Notes under the pieces: model-generated
Databases searched by the model: none
What the model was told of the DNA's origin: nothing
Seen by the model: the letters and a program-made list of their open reading frames with translations, nothing else
Program-made: the position numbers and the translations under genes
Part shown: in pieces, positions 34,143-43,425 of the stretch
Numbering within the stretch: position 1 is the first letter of the stretch
Layout of the letters: every line of letters begins with the position of its first letter
From: Butyrivibrio sp. FCS014
Lineage (GTDB): Bacteria > Bacillota > Clostridia > Lachnospirales > Lachnospiraceae
Assembly: GCF_000526935.1 (NCBI RefSeq)
Contig: NZ_JAHA01000007.1
Location: forward strand, 186,001-250,000
DNA: 64,000 nucleotides
Direction: 5' to 3'

Positions 34143-34361
34143 ATGGGAGACATTGCTGAAATCATCAAAAAAATCAATGGAAACAAAGAGCTTATGGCGC
34201 AGATCGCAAAGGCTGATCCTAAGCAGGGAGTGGAGCTTCTCAAGAAAGCCAACATTGACGTTTCCGAAGACGATATCAAGAAAGTTCAGGCAGCAGTAGC
34301 CGATGGAAAACTTGATCTTGGCGATCTCAAGAACCTGGCAGGCAGTTTGTTCAAAAAGTAA
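34143..34361 (+). CDS. Small helical protein, Nif11-like
   Basis: 72 residues: IAEIIKKINGNKELMAQIAK, GVELLKKANIDVSEDDIKKV and a C-terminal GDLKNLAGSLFKK. The pattern resembles Nif11 domains, which serve as leader peptides of ribosomal natural products, but no core peptide or Gly-Gly cleavage site follows. GGAGG precedes the ATG. It may be a free-standing small protein. Confidence 0.6.
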   Translation: MGDIAEIIKKINGNKELMAQIAKADPKQGVELLKKANIDVSEDDIKKVQAAVADGKLDLGDLKNLAGSLFKK

Positions 34362-34384
34362 TAGGCAGAAGAAGGACCGGGACA

Positions 34385-34864
34385 ATGAGCGACATTTGGG
34401 AAATACTGCACAAACCTGACACGGTCGTGTTCTTCGATATCGATGGGACACTTACCAGCTACAATTACGGCAAACACCACGCGCACCATGAGCTGGATGG
34501 CACACCGGAGTTTCGGGATGTAAATATCTATGCTGACTGTAAGAGGCTTAAGCCGCTTTACGACTATATCAGTGGCCATGATGTTAACAGACTCTTTTGC
34601 ATATCCAGAGAGCCGCACGGCCATGAAGCCTGGAAGTCAGAGATGGTGGAGAAGCTTTATGGCATTCCTGCATCGCACTGCTTTTATGCTCTTGAAGCCA
34701 AAGAGAAGCCGCAGATTGTCATGAACAAGGTAAAAGAGCTGTTTCCGGATATTCCACCGGAATCAGTGGTTCTCATGGATGACAATGACGACACTCTTGG
34801 GATGTATATGGCCGAAACTCCGTTCTGCACTGCGCATCCAATGATTTTCATGGAGCATCTTTAA
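34385..34864 (+). CDS. HAD-like hydrolase
   Basis: A 159-residue haloacid-dehalogenase-fold protein. Motif I is VFFDIDGTLTSY (nucleophile Asp and acid Asp), motif II Ser lies in LFCISREPHG, and the late acidic motif is VVLMDDNDDTLG. Probably a phosphatase. GGACCGGGAC lies before the ATG. The HD-domain gene follows after six bases plus its ribosome site. Confidence 0.75.
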   Translation: MSDIWEILHKPDTVVFFDIDGTLTSYNYGKHHAHHELDGTPEFRDVNIYADCKRLKPLYDYISGHDVNRLFCISREPHGHEAWKSEMVEKLYGIPASHCFYALEAKEKPQIVMNKVKELFPDIPPESVVLMDDNDDTLGMYMAETPFCTAHPMIFMEHL

Positions 34865-34879
34865 GAGGAGGTGAACCCA

Positions 34880-35341
34880 GTGAGTCGGTTAAAAGAACTG
34901 AGAGTTTACGTAGACAAGAAACTTAACAAGATTGAAGATGAAGATAAGCGCATCAGCGCAGCGGCTCATTTGTATGGTGTGTCACTGGCTGCGCAGATTC
35001 TGGCCAAAAAGAGAGGGCTTGATAGCGAGCTTGCCGCTATGGCCGGAATGCTTCATGACATGCATGCTTATAAGACCGGTTCGTATGACGATCATGCGCA
35101 TCTTGGGGCGGAGCTTGCCCGAAAGATACTCGGAAAGCTGGAGCTCACTACTCAGGAGGAGACTGATATCATCTGCTCGGCAATCTACCACCACGATGAT
35201 AAGGCTGCGATAGACGGCCCTATGGATGAACTGCTCAAGGACGCCGACGTTATCGATCATTGTTTCAAGGATGCATCAAAGCCTGTAAAAGAAAAAGAGC
35301 AGAAGCGATACGACGCCCTATGTAAGGAACTTGGTCTGTAA
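34880..35341 (+). CDS. HD-domain phosphohydrolase
   Basis: A 153-residue HD protein. Metal ligands are in AGMLHDMHAY (HD pair), with H-A-H-L-G and IYHHDD further on. It resembles small HD hydrolases acting on nucleotides. Start GTG 34880 is seven bases after GAGGAGGTG; the earlier GTG at 34871 is inside that site. It is coupled to the HAD gene. Confidence 0.8.
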   Translation: MSRLKELRVYVDKKLNKIEDEDKRISAAAHLYGVSLAAQILAKKRGLDSELAAMAGMLHDMHAYKTGSYDDHAHLGAELARKILGKLELTTQEETDIICSAIYHHDDKAAIDGPMDELLKDADVIDHCFKDASKPVKEKEQKRYDALCKELGL

Positions 35342-35378
35342 ATTTGATGCATGTTGCGATGGATGCTTAATGATAAAA

Positions 35379-35407
35379 TTTACGATTTCTTATGTGATTG
35401 CTATAAT
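35379..35407 (+). promoter_or_regulatory. Candidate promoter of the TIR-CutA operon
   Basis: TATAAT (35402-35407) with a weak -35 TTTACG (35379-35384) 17 bases upstream, about 85 bases ahead of the TIR gene. The leader has no obvious hairpin. Confidence 0.4.
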
Positions 35408-35491
35408 TTAAGCAGTAGCATCCGTATGGAAAAAGACTTTGTGTTGTAGTAAAGCTTGTACTTTTTATGATTTATCTTAAGGAAGACCTAT

Positions 35492-37036
35492 ATGCAGATA
35501 TATGATGTTTTTCTGAGTTATCGAAGAGATGACAAACAATATGCATCAGGTATATATGAAGAGCTTACACGTTGTGGGATAAAGGTTTTTTGGGATTATA
35601 ACAGTCTGGAAAATGGAGATTATAGTGAGGATATACGAGTTGCTATAGAGAACTGTAATAATTTCATCCTTCTTGTAAGAGAAAATACTTTTGACAGGTG
35701 CGTTAATGAAGATGATTGGATTTTGCGAGAAGTAAAAGACGCCCTTACACATAAGAAAAATATAGTCCCCTTATTTCTGGGCGAATTAATGGCATTTCCT
35801 GATAATATTCCGGAAGCTATAATTGATATAACGAAGTTTAATGGACTACCAAGGTTTGATTATAAGAACAGTGATCATCTAAAAAAACTGATAACCCGTT
35901 TTCTTAGTAAGGATGCGGTATATAGCAAGGATGATGATTTTGAAATTGAAGGAAATGTTCTTGTCAAATGTCTAAAACAGTCATTGCATATCACGATACC
36001 TGATGGGGTTACTACTATTGCTGAAAATGCTTTTAGTAATTGTACCTTGATTAAATCGGTAGCATTTTGTGACACATTAGAGGTGATTGAAAAAAGTGCA
36101 TTTCAACGCTGTAATCAATTAGACTATATTGAACTTCCACCAAAAATCAAGGTTCTGAAGAAGAGGGTATTTTATAGATGTCAGCACTTAAAAAGTATAA
36201 AGCTGCCCGACGAATTGGAACAAATAGAAGAACAGGCCTTTGCGTTCTGTAATTCAATAAAGCAAATTAGTTTTTCATCGAAAATCGCTAATGTAGACGT
36301 AACAGCATTCGAGGAGTGTACATCTCTCGAAAACATAAGTGTTGCCTCTGATAATGCTTCATTTATGTCTATAGATGGTGTTTTATTTGACAAAGCATGT
36401 GAAAGACTTATAAAATGTCCGGCTTCTAAACGCGGGTATTACGTAATTCCCGGTACGGTTCGTGTGATTGGGAGATACTCATTTTCAAACTCTCAATTAA
36501 AGTGCATAAGTTTTAGTGGAACAGTTGATAAAATTGAGAACTATGCTTTTTCCTATTCACTGATTAAAAAAATAGAATATCCCTATGATACATTGCCTGA
36601 TGAAGTTGAAAGATTGGCTTTTCTTGGAAGCGAGAGCATTAAAGATAATCCATTTCCCAGTGAACAAAAGGAAGCAATCAACGCAGGACGTATAAAAGAA
36701 AGATTGGTTTTATATGAGTATGTGATGATTAAAACCTCTTTTGAATCAGAAGAAGAAGCTTATAACATGGTAAAGATGCTATTGGCAAACGGATTAATAG
36801 TTTCCGGACAAATCAAAGAGCATAGGGCAGTTTATAGATGGGAGGGTGAAATATGCGATGAAAATGAATTCGAACTGTTATGTTTTACCAGAGGTTTGCT
36901 TTATGAAGAGGTGGAAAGATACATATTAGAACATCATTCGTATGATTGCCCTGAGATATTGTGCTTTCCAATCATAAATACGAGTGTATCATTTGGACAA
37001 TGGATTTTGGAGGGGACAAATAGAAATGAAGAATGA
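35492..37036 (+). CDS. TIR domain - BspA-type LRR - CutA-like domain protein
   Basis: A 514-residue cytosolic protein without signal peptide. Residues 1-140 are a TIR domain: YDVFLSYRRDDKQYA, FWDYNSLENGDYSEDI, and DDWILREVKDAL followed by KKNIVPLFLG and FNGLPRF. The order W-x-x-R-E80 matches the SARM1 catalytic glutamate region, so NAD cleavage is plausible. Residues 150-390 hold about nine BspA-type leucine-rich repeats (IPDGVTTIAENAFSNC and similar). Residues 410-505 resemble CutA1 (TSFESEEEAYNMVKMLLANG, YRWEGEI, YDCPEILCFPI). The gene is more AT-rich than its neighbours and overlaps the next gene by 11 bases. Confidence 0.85.
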   Translation: MQIYDVFLSYRRDDKQYASGIYEELTRCGIKVFWDYNSLENGDYSEDIRVAIENCNNFILLVRENTFDRCVNEDDWILREVKDALTHKKNIVPLFLGELMAFPDNIPEAIIDITKFNGLPRFDYKNSDHLKKLITRFLSKDAVYSKDDDFEIEGNVLVKCLKQSLHITIPDGVTTIAENAFSNCTLIKSVAFCDTLEVIEKSAFQRCNQLDYIELPPKIKVLKKRVFYRCQHLKSIKLPDELEQIEEQAFAFCNSIKQISFSSKIANVDVTAFEECTSLENISVASDNASFMSIDGVLFDKACERLIKCPASKRGYYVIPGTVRVIGRYSFSNSQLKCISFSGTVDKIENYAFSYSLIKKIEYPYDTLPDEVERLAFLGSESIKDNPFPSEQKEAINAGRIKERLVLYEYVMIKTSFESEEEAYNMVKMLLANGLIVSGQIKEHRAVYRWEGEICDENEFELLCFTRGLLYEEVERYILEHHSYDCPEILCFPIINTSVSFGQWILEGTNRNEE

Positions 37037-37355
37037 GGAAACTTTTTGCATAGTACTAACAACATTTGAATCAGAAGAACAGGCTGATAAGATTTCTGAA
37101 GAGATCATAAAGAATAAACTTGCAGCATGTATACAGTACATTCCCATCAAAAGCAGATACTTCTGGGATGGCAAGGTATGCAAGGATTCAGAAGTTCTGG
37201 TGTTATTTAAGACAAGAGACGACTTGTATGAGAATCTAAAGGAGAAAATTGTTCAGTTACACCCGTATGATGTTCCGGAAGTGATTAAAGTCGATATAAG
37301 CGATGGGACAGAAGATTATTTGGGGTGGATAAAAGAGGTAACTCAACATGGATAA
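37026..37355 (+). CDS. cutA: CutA1 divalent-ion tolerance family protein
   Basis: A 109-residue CutA1: LTTFESEEQADKISEEIIKN, KLAACIQYIPIKSRYFWDGK, LFKTRDDLYENLKEKI and HPYDVPEVIKVDI. CutA1 proteins are trimeric ferredoxin-like folds related to PII; a role in metal tolerance is doubtful. ATG 37026 is chosen because TTGGAGGGG precedes it; it starts inside the end of the TIR gene. It resembles the C-terminal domain of that protein, suggesting mixed trimers. Confidence 0.88.
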   Translation: MKNEETFCIVLTTFESEEQADKISEEIIKNKLAACIQYIPIKSRYFWDGKVCKDSEVLVLFKTRDDLYENLKEKIVQLHPYDVPEVIKVDISDGTEDYLGWIKEVTQHG

Positions 37356-37704
37356 TAATTTATTTGAAATGTTTGAAAACTACAAAATCGTCGTTTATAT
37401 TCCGAAAAGCGACTCCAATCAAATTATCGAAAGATTACTTGATCAAAACCTTAATAAAATAGGCAATTACTATAATTGTGTGTCATGGTCAAATGTCAGA
37501 TCAACATGGATGCCTATAGGGGAGGCAAATCCATACATTGGAGAAAAGAATAAAAGAAGTTTCGAGGATGAAGTAAGATTAGAATTAGTATGTAAGAGAG
37601 AGGATGTCAAACGGATAGTAGAACAGATTAAAAAGATACATCCTTATGATGAAGCTGAAATTGACATTATACCCATTTTTACCAAGGATGATTTTTTGCG
37701 CTGA
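37348..37704 (+). CDS. Stand-alone NIF3/YqfO insert-like (CutA/PII-like) protein
   Basis: A 118-residue protein matching the CutA-like domain inserted in YqfO/NIF3 proteins: YKIVVYIPKSDSNQIIERLL, IGNYYNCVSWS, the IGEANPYIGEKN loop and KKIHPYDEAEIDIIPI. The catalytic NIF3 halves are absent. It overlaps CutA1 by eight bases and closes the operon before a terminator. The third PII/CutA-type fold in a row. Confidence 0.75.
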   Translation: MDNNLFEMFENYKIVVYIPKSDSNQIIERLLDQNLNKIGNYYNCVSWSNVRSTWMPIGEANPYIGEKNKRSFEDEVRLELVCKREDVKRIVEQIKKIHPYDEAEIDIIPIFTKDDFLR

Positions 37705-37732
37705 AATATAGCTTCCTTCAGTGAATTTAGAA

Positions 37733-37763
37733 AGCCCGGCCGTGAAGGTCGGGCTCTCTTTTT
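37733..37763. terminator. Bidirectional terminator between TIR operon and calpain gene
   Basis: AGCCCGGCC (37733-37741) pairs with GGTCGGGCT (37747-37755), followed by CTCTTTTT on the plus strand; the minus strand reads AAGCCCG...TTTCTAAATT for the calpain gene. Confidence 0.85.
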
Positions 37764-40700
37764 CACCATTTTTCTTCTTCCACCTTTGTGTGGACTTCCT
37801 TAATAGCCTTGGCGGCATCTTTGAGCTCCCACCAGCAGGTGCCCAGGAACCCCTGTTTCAGATCCCGGGAAAGATTTCGAATCTTAAAATGCTGAGTGAG
37901 CGTAGATCCGAGGGCATATTCGGACTTTTCTATCTGTCCGTTTACGGTCTTATATTCTTCCCTGAAAACATTGAATGGATCCCTTATAAGAACAAACCAC
38001 TTCCCGTTGTGCAGTTTCGTATCGAGGGCACTCATGCAGTGGCCATCGTTTTCAATGGCCAAAGCCCGGCCTTTCCCGGTCTCTTCTCTCACAAGCCGAA
38101 GGATGGCCAGTTCGTCCTGAGTATAGATGTTGCCGGGATTGAGCATCATATAGTTCTTGACTGAATTCTGCAAAGCCTTGTTCTGATCTTCATCGTTGGG
38201 TCCAAGATCATTGATCAGTTTAGTCTTCATATTGATTATGTTATCGACTTTCTTCTTAAGGGATTCCTGTTCCCCTTTAGCCTGTTCCCCGGCGTTTTTG
38301 GGCTTCAAAAGCTTATCGAGCTCTTTGTTAATGGTTTTAAGAGACATATAGCCTTGAGGGACCTTGCTCACCTTTTCGCCGGGAGTTTTTATGTTCCTGA
38401 TAATGGTGTTGGTAAGAGCTTTTATTCTTTCTTCACTCTTGTCATAACGCTTTTTTATGGTACTGATGAATGCATTTACATCTTTGTCTGTCAGTCCTCC
38501 TGTGGCCTTTAGCTTAGCCATCTTGTCCTCAAAGTCTTCCATTTCCTTATTGGTAGTAAATTCGGTTAAAGTTTTGCGTACTGCTTCACGTATTATTTTC
38601 TCTTCAAAGTTGACATCAAGTTCTCCGCTTTCTATCGCCTGCTTTTTGAGAGCCTGTAAATGGAAGTAAATCATGCTGCCGACTTTTGCGTCAATTCCTC
38701 TGGTCAAAAGAGCTATCTGCATAGTCTTGCGCTTTGTATTGCGTTCGATTTCCGATTGCTCCATGGTTATTGTGGCCATCTTGCTGGTGTAGGTCGTTTG
38801 ATATTTTTCACCGGTCAGCTGGGCAAGAGCAGCTCTTGTTTTACCATCCGTAAGCTCTTTATTCATGTTAAGAAGCTCACCGTCTTCAGCAATCTCAGCG
38901 ACCCCGGCGTTAAATCCTGCTGCAGCATAGGCTTTTTCCAGAAGCTGCACCCACATTGAGTCAGTATTCTGTGCATCGCCCGTGGCATATTGCTTTCTGA
39001 CTTTTACATAAACAGGCCGCAGGTTGTAATTATTTATTTTCTCCGAGTCATCTATCCTTCTAAATGCCTCAATGCCATTAGAATCAGTCACTTTACCAAA
39101 TGGCGCATAAAACCTTACAACGACATTCCCGTCTCCAAGATCATGAAACATATCCCTGATTGCCTGCGGGTTGTCAAACACAACCTTCTGTACAGCTGAC
39201 AGCAGATAACAATCCCCGGTAATTCCCTGCTTAATATCATTAAGATTGGGCTCATGCGGGAAAAGAGGCAGAAACTGCATGTTACTTTCCTTCATGTCGC
39301 TGCCTGTGTAAGTATCTTTGGTGTAAATGGATTTGGACTCCCTTACGAGCCGAAGTTCCTCATCCTTCATGAAACTGGAGAGATTACCATTACCCAGTTT
39401 GCCCAGATCCTTGTAGGCTTTCATGATGGTGTTGCATAGATCCGGATATTTTGCCATGGTTTTGATATCTGACATCATCTGTTCGGTTCCGGATCTGAAG
39501 GTGTCAAGAAATGCATGTTCCATTTCAAAGGTATCGCTGTTGACAATACCACGGACCTTCGTATAGTGAGAAAGAGCTTCTACCGCCTCCTTAAGGTACG
39601 GGGGATAATCTTCATTATCGGCCATGTGCTGGCGGATGCCGGCATAATGATCAGCCAATGCCGTCTTCATTGGATCTTTGAAATACTTATTCAGTTCTAC
39701 AACAGGAGCTACGGTTCCGTCTCCGTGGGTTATGGTATGTGAAACGCCCTGATTTCCGAAGGCTTCAATACCGTCAGGAAGCTGACTTAGCTTGTTTTTG
39801 GACTCCTGATACCTGACTTTGCCATGGTCATTGGTTTTGGGCTTACTGAAGATCCAGCCGAAGAACCTTGTGATTCCGGAATAGAAACTTCTTACGAATT
39901 GTTTCTTCCAGCTATCCTGCTTTCTGTTGGAATTTCTGGCCCATTCCTCCTGGAAAAGATAATGTGATGCCGTGGCCTTCAGATCATCCAGGTTACGATT
40001 GTCCTTTTCAACGCCTAAGCGCATTCTCTGCAGCCTATCCTGTGCATTTAATACTGTAGCCTGAAGTTCCCCCTTCTTTTCGATAAGGGGAACAAGTTCC
40101 TTCACTTCAGTTTGCAGATCATTTATCTCTTTATCAGTAAGCTCTTTTTGCGTGAGAGCTTCTTCAACATCTTTTCGCCTTCTGCTTATCCATAAATACT
40201 CAGCCTGAAAAGCAACGCTTTTGAAATTGAAAAACTCATCTGCATCGCCAAGGATAGTCTGCCGCTCAACATTGAGCTGCATGATTTTTTGGGCATTATC
40301 ATAGATCGAATAATCAGAGAACTTATCGCCTGACAGAGTCAGCATCATGTCCTTGATCTTCTCACGAACAGCTTCTTTTTCCTTCTCAGTTACCTTGTCT
40401 TTTAACTTAAGATCGCTGCGGCCTGCCTTATTTGATTCTTTTACAAGCGCTGTCATAGCAGAGGCGTTTTCCGGCATTAGTTTACCGTTGCGGAGTTTAT
40501 CCACCATACGCATACCGGATTTATAGGCTGAAAGGGCAGATTCATACTTAAGCTGTGCTTCCTTGCGCTTTGCTGCAGTAATTTTGGAGGTCTTCATAAA
40601 GCCGTCTGCAGTGATATTGCAAACAGACAGAACTGCCTTCTTCAATTCGATAAGAGGCGCACTTAAACTTACCACCTGATCCACGACTGCAATATCCCTG

Positions 40701-41941
40701 TAATTGTGCTCCAGATAGTAGAAGTTTTTGTGATCGATCTTATCTGCGGTAAAACTTTCTATAAACTGCAGCTGATCAAGAATCGATGTAACAGAGCTTC
40801 CGGCCTGTTCCACTTTGTCCGGAAGTTCAAGAGGTCTGATACCTTTCCTTGCCCGATGGAAAAGAGTTTTCTCGTTCTTCCCGAGCTGTTCCCCGATTGG
40901 CTTGTTTTTATCAACCTTATCTAAATGCTTTGAAAGGCCATATTGCCGGATTTCCTCGTCACGCTCTATGAGTTTGTCCTGCACTTTGAGCTGCTCATCG
41001 GTAACTATACTTGTCTGCAGATTGCCGCATAGTTTTTCGAGATTTTTATTCAGCTCATTAACACCGTATTCGGTCAGGGCCTTCAAGCCGCCTTTGGCGA
41101 GCCAAAGCTGGCTTTTCAGTCTGCGCTTTTCTGCAGAGTCGCCCGGCCCTGCATTAACTGAAAGCTCTCTGTTTTCGTGGGTCAGATAATAAGGGTTGGT
41201 CAGAACAACCTTCATGAGACGATAGTAATTTACAAGGCCGCCTGCTTCGCCTATCTTTTTCTCGACCATCGCCTTTGATTCATCATTCAGTTGATTATAA
41301 ATATCCCTGTAATCCGTAAGGATCCCTATGATCGAATCGTATTGAATGCAAAGAGATTCCAGGAACGGAGCATTCTTTGAAAGTTTTTTATCTGTGGAAA
41401 GGTCAAGATTATCAAAAGAAATACCCAGAAATGCATTTAACACTTCCTTAAGCATTTGCTTTGGATCTGCTGTTCTGTTCAGCCATGCGTTGGTCAGGGA
41501 AGTGTTTTTGGTCTTACTTTTACCGTAAAGAAGTGCAATGGGCTTAAGATCGTTCTTTGAGACGCGGCGCTTTTTGGCCATTGAAGCGCAGAGCTTATCT
41601 GCCTGAATCGGAATACCTTCCTGTGCATCCAGAATTCTCTGGGCGTTTTCATTCTTTTTGTATATCTCGGACTGCGGATTATTAAAACTATGCAGCCTTT
41701 GTTCAGGAGTCAGTTTGTCCTTATAGGTCTTGCCTGCAACAAACTCCATTTCCAGTTTTTGAGGAAGAATGGCATTTGTTTTGGCACGGATTCCATGAAA
41801 ATAGTCCAGACTGGCTAAATTCTTATCTTCCTGTGTCTGAGCCGCAGCATAGTTTCCGTCATGGAGCTGACGGTATTCCTGCTGGGTGAGTTTTTTGGTT
41901 TCCTTGTTGTTTTCGTCAAAATAGAAATAATTAGTGTCCAT
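37763..41941 (-). CDS. Giant calpain-like (C2) cysteine protease
   Basis: A 1392-residue protein. Its C-terminal third holds a calpain protease core: IKQGITGDCYLLSAVQKV (Cys911), NDGHCMSALDT (His1301) and LIRDPFNVF (Asn1324), so the triad is intact. Residues 1-850 are largely helical and charged, with long coiled-coil-like stretches and one hydrophobic patch (FYSGITRFFGWIF, about 690). No signal peptide or LPxTG is seen. Substrate and location are unknown; a processing or effector role is possible. The gene follows a GGDEF gene by 50 bases on the same strand. Confidence 0.8.
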   Translation of the reverse strand: MDTNYFYFDENNKETKKLTQQEYRQLHDGNYAAAQTQEDKNLASLDYFHGIRAKTNAILPQKLEMEFVAGKTYKDKLTPEQRLHSFNNPQSEIYKKNENAQRILDAQEGIPIQADKLCASMAKKRRVSKNDLKPIALLYGKSKTKNTSLTNAWLNRTADPKQMLKEVLNAFLGISFDNLDLSTDKKLSKNAPFLESLCIQYDSIIGILTDYRDIYNQLNDESKAMVEKKIGEAGGLVNYYRLMKVVLTNPYYLTHENRELSVNAGPGDSAEKRRLKSQLWLAKGGLKALTEYGVNELNKNLEKLCGNLQTSIVTDEQLKVQDKLIERDEEIRQYGLSKHLDKVDKNKPIGEQLGKNEKTLFHRARKGIRPLELPDKVEQAGSSVTSILDQLQFIESFTADKIDHKNFYYLEHNYRDIAVVDQVVSLSAPLIELKKAVLSVCNITADGFMKTSKITAAKRKEAQLKYESALSAYKSGMRMVDKLRNGKLMPENASAMTALVKESNKAGRSDLKLKDKVTEKEKEAVREKIKDMMLTLSGDKFSDYSIYDNAQKIMQLNVERQTILGDADEFFNFKSVAFQAEYLWISRRRKDVEEALTQKELTDKEINDLQTEVKELVPLIEKKGELQATVLNAQDRLQRMRLGVEKDNRNLDDLKATASHYLFQEEWARNSNRKQDSWKKQFVRSFYSGITRFFGWIFSKPKTNDHGKVRYQESKNKLSQLPDGIEAFGNQGVSHTITHGDGTVAPVVELNKYFKDPMKTALADHYAGIRQHMADNEDYPPYLKEAVEALSHYTKVRGIVNSDTFEMEHAFLDTFRSGTEQMMSDIKTMAKYPDLCNTIMKAYKDLGKLGNGNLSSFMKDEELRLVRESKSIYTKDTYTGSDMKESNMQFLPLFPHEPNLNDIKQGITGDCYLLSAVQKVVFDNPQAIRDMFHDLGDGNVVVRFYAPFGKVTDSNGIEAFRRIDDSEKINNYNLRPVYVKVRKQYATGDAQNTDSMWVQLLEKAYAAAGFNAGVAEIAEDGELLNMNKELTDGKTRAALAQLTGEKYQTTYTSKMATITMEQSEIERNTKRKTMQIALLTRGIDAKVGSMIYFHLQALKKQAIESGELDVNFEEKIIREAVRKTLTEFTTNKEMEDFEDKMAKLKATGGLTDKDVNAFISTIKKRYDKSEERIKALTNTIIRNIKTPGEKVSKVPQGYMSLKTINKELDKLLKPKNAGEQAKGEQESLKKKVDNIINMKTKLINDLGPNDEDQNKALQNSVKNYMMLNPGNIYTQDELAILRLVREETGKGRALAIENDGHCMSALDTKLHNGKWFVLIRDPFNVFREEYKTVNGQIEKSEYALGSTLTQHFKIRNLSRDLKQGFLGTCWWELKDAAKAIKEVHTKVEEEKW

Positions 41942-41991
41942 AATTAAAAAACCTTGCTATCAGATTCTCCGGATGCGGCATGTCCTTTTGC

Positions 41992-43425
41992 TTACCGGAA
42001 ATTCAAGGCGCTTCCATCTATCTTTTTACTCTCATATACACCGCTGTCCGCCAGTTTGTAGAGCTCTTCAAAGGAGCGCTTCTCACTGCCTATAAAGAAC
42101 ACGGCACCGGCGCTGACACATATTTTTTTGCCCTCAAGTTCCGGAATATCCATCTTGGCAATTTCTTTAAAGAGCCGGTCCATTACAACTCTGCCGGACT
42201 CTTCGTCATTAAGATTCATAACATATACGGCATACTCATCACCGCCCAGACGGAAGATGATATCTTCATCCCTGAAGGTGATCTTAAGCACATCTGCAAT
42301 TTTGCGAAGTACCTTATCGCCCACGCTGTGCCCTAATTCGTCGTTGATCTCCTTAAACTTGTCGACATCCAGAAGGCAGAGCATTCCCGCTTTATTGTTT
42401 GCCATGGCATCGATAACTTTCCGTTCGCCGCTGCCACGGTTCAGAATACCGGTCATCATATCGGTGCTGGCAAGGATCTCAAGATTCTGGCGCTCTTTTG
42501 CCGATGCCACAATGTCGTCTACGTTTTTGAAACCGGCCAGCATATCGCTGTTGGGAATATTGGCGTTGATGAGGATATATGTGAACTGATAATAGTGGAC
42601 CTCGCCTTTATCCATGACACGGTAACTGGAAACGTACTCCGAATTCTCTGCAAGTTTGCTGTTGATGGTGGCCAGAGAGATGGCATCATACATCCACTCC
42701 TGATCCTCGGAATACACGCGATCCTTCACGTATTGTTTATAAAGTACGTCGTAGGGATATACCTTATCACCGGCACCTTCCATACCTTTTGTGACATAGC
42801 CGTCAAGTTTTAAGATCACCACATCACCTGTCTTGGGATTGATCTTGAAGATATTGTAGTAGTCGCGGCTTAAGGTCTCCACGATATCCAGCTGTTCCCT
42901 TAAATAGCGCTTATCGTCGATATGCTTGCGAATGGATTTATCAATGTCCCTGAATGCCAGGATAAAATCATCAGTTTCTCCGGGCTGCCCGGCAAGCGCG
43001 AATGCCATCTGATGATAGGACATATTCCCGTCATCACTAAGACGCATATAATCAAGGGTAAACACATCTCCGTCTTTGACCCTTGAAAATACCACATCCA
43101 TTTTCACATCACGCTGGATGCTCTCAATGCTGTTTACTACGTAGCGGTCTACGTATTCTTCGATAAAACGGTCATAATTATCAAACCGTAGTCCCAGTTC
43201 CACCGCATAACGATTGGTATTCTCTCCGGTGGAGCGGTACAGATACATCTTCTTTGTATTGGAATTTACGACCCAGATCGTATGATACTCTTTTCCGATT
43301 CCTGTAATGATACCGGTCAGACGACTGATCCGGGCATTAAAATCTTCAACCAGACTGCGCTGTTCTTCAGGATAATTCGATGGATCGAGCAATTCGTTTT
43401 CTTTGATTACTAATTCTGATTGCAT
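41992..43425 (-). CDS. GGDEF-domain diguanylate cyclase with N-terminal sensory region
   Basis: A 477-residue protein. The C-terminal GGDEF domain (about 310-475) has the active loop FRLGGDEYAVY (GGDEY, a functional variant in other cyclases) and the preceding DVDKFKEINDELGHSVGD. The N-terminal 300 residues look like two PAS-type sensory domains (TIWVVNSNTKKMYLYRS, YNIFKINPKTGDVVILK). No transmembrane helix is seen. The start at 43425 follows AGGAGGG. It probably makes c-di-GMP and may be cotranscribed with the calpain gene. Confidence 0.85.
   Translation of the reverse strand: MQSELVIKENELLDPSNYPEEQRSLVEDFNARISRLTGIITGIGKEYHTIWVVNSNTKKMYLYRSTGENTNRYAVELGLRFDNYDRFIEEYVDRYVVNSIESIQRDVKMDVVFSRVKDGDVFTLDYMRLSDDGNMSYHQMAFALAGQPGETDDFILAFRDIDKSIRKHIDDKRYLREQLDIVETLSRDYYNIFKINPKTGDVVILKLDGYVTKGMEGAGDKVYPYDVLYKQYVKDRVYSEDQEWMYDAISLATINSKLAENSEYVSSYRVMDKGEVHYYQFTYILINANIPNSDMLAGFKNVDDIVASAKERQNLEILASTDMMTGILNRGSGERKVIDAMANNKAGMLCLLDVDKFKEINDELGHSVGDKVLRKIADVLKITFRDEDIIFRLGGDEYAVYVMNLNDEESGRVVMDRLFKEIAKMDIPELEGKKICVSAGAVFFIGSEKRSFEELYKLADSGVYESKKIDGSALNFR

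Noticed and set aside
34143-34361. RiPP precursor
   Set aside because: No core peptide, no Gly-Gly cleavage site and no modifying cyclase or dehydratase nearby.
37733-37763. Operator for the TIR operon
   Set aside because: The stem with T-runs on both strands between convergent genes is explained by a bidirectional terminator.
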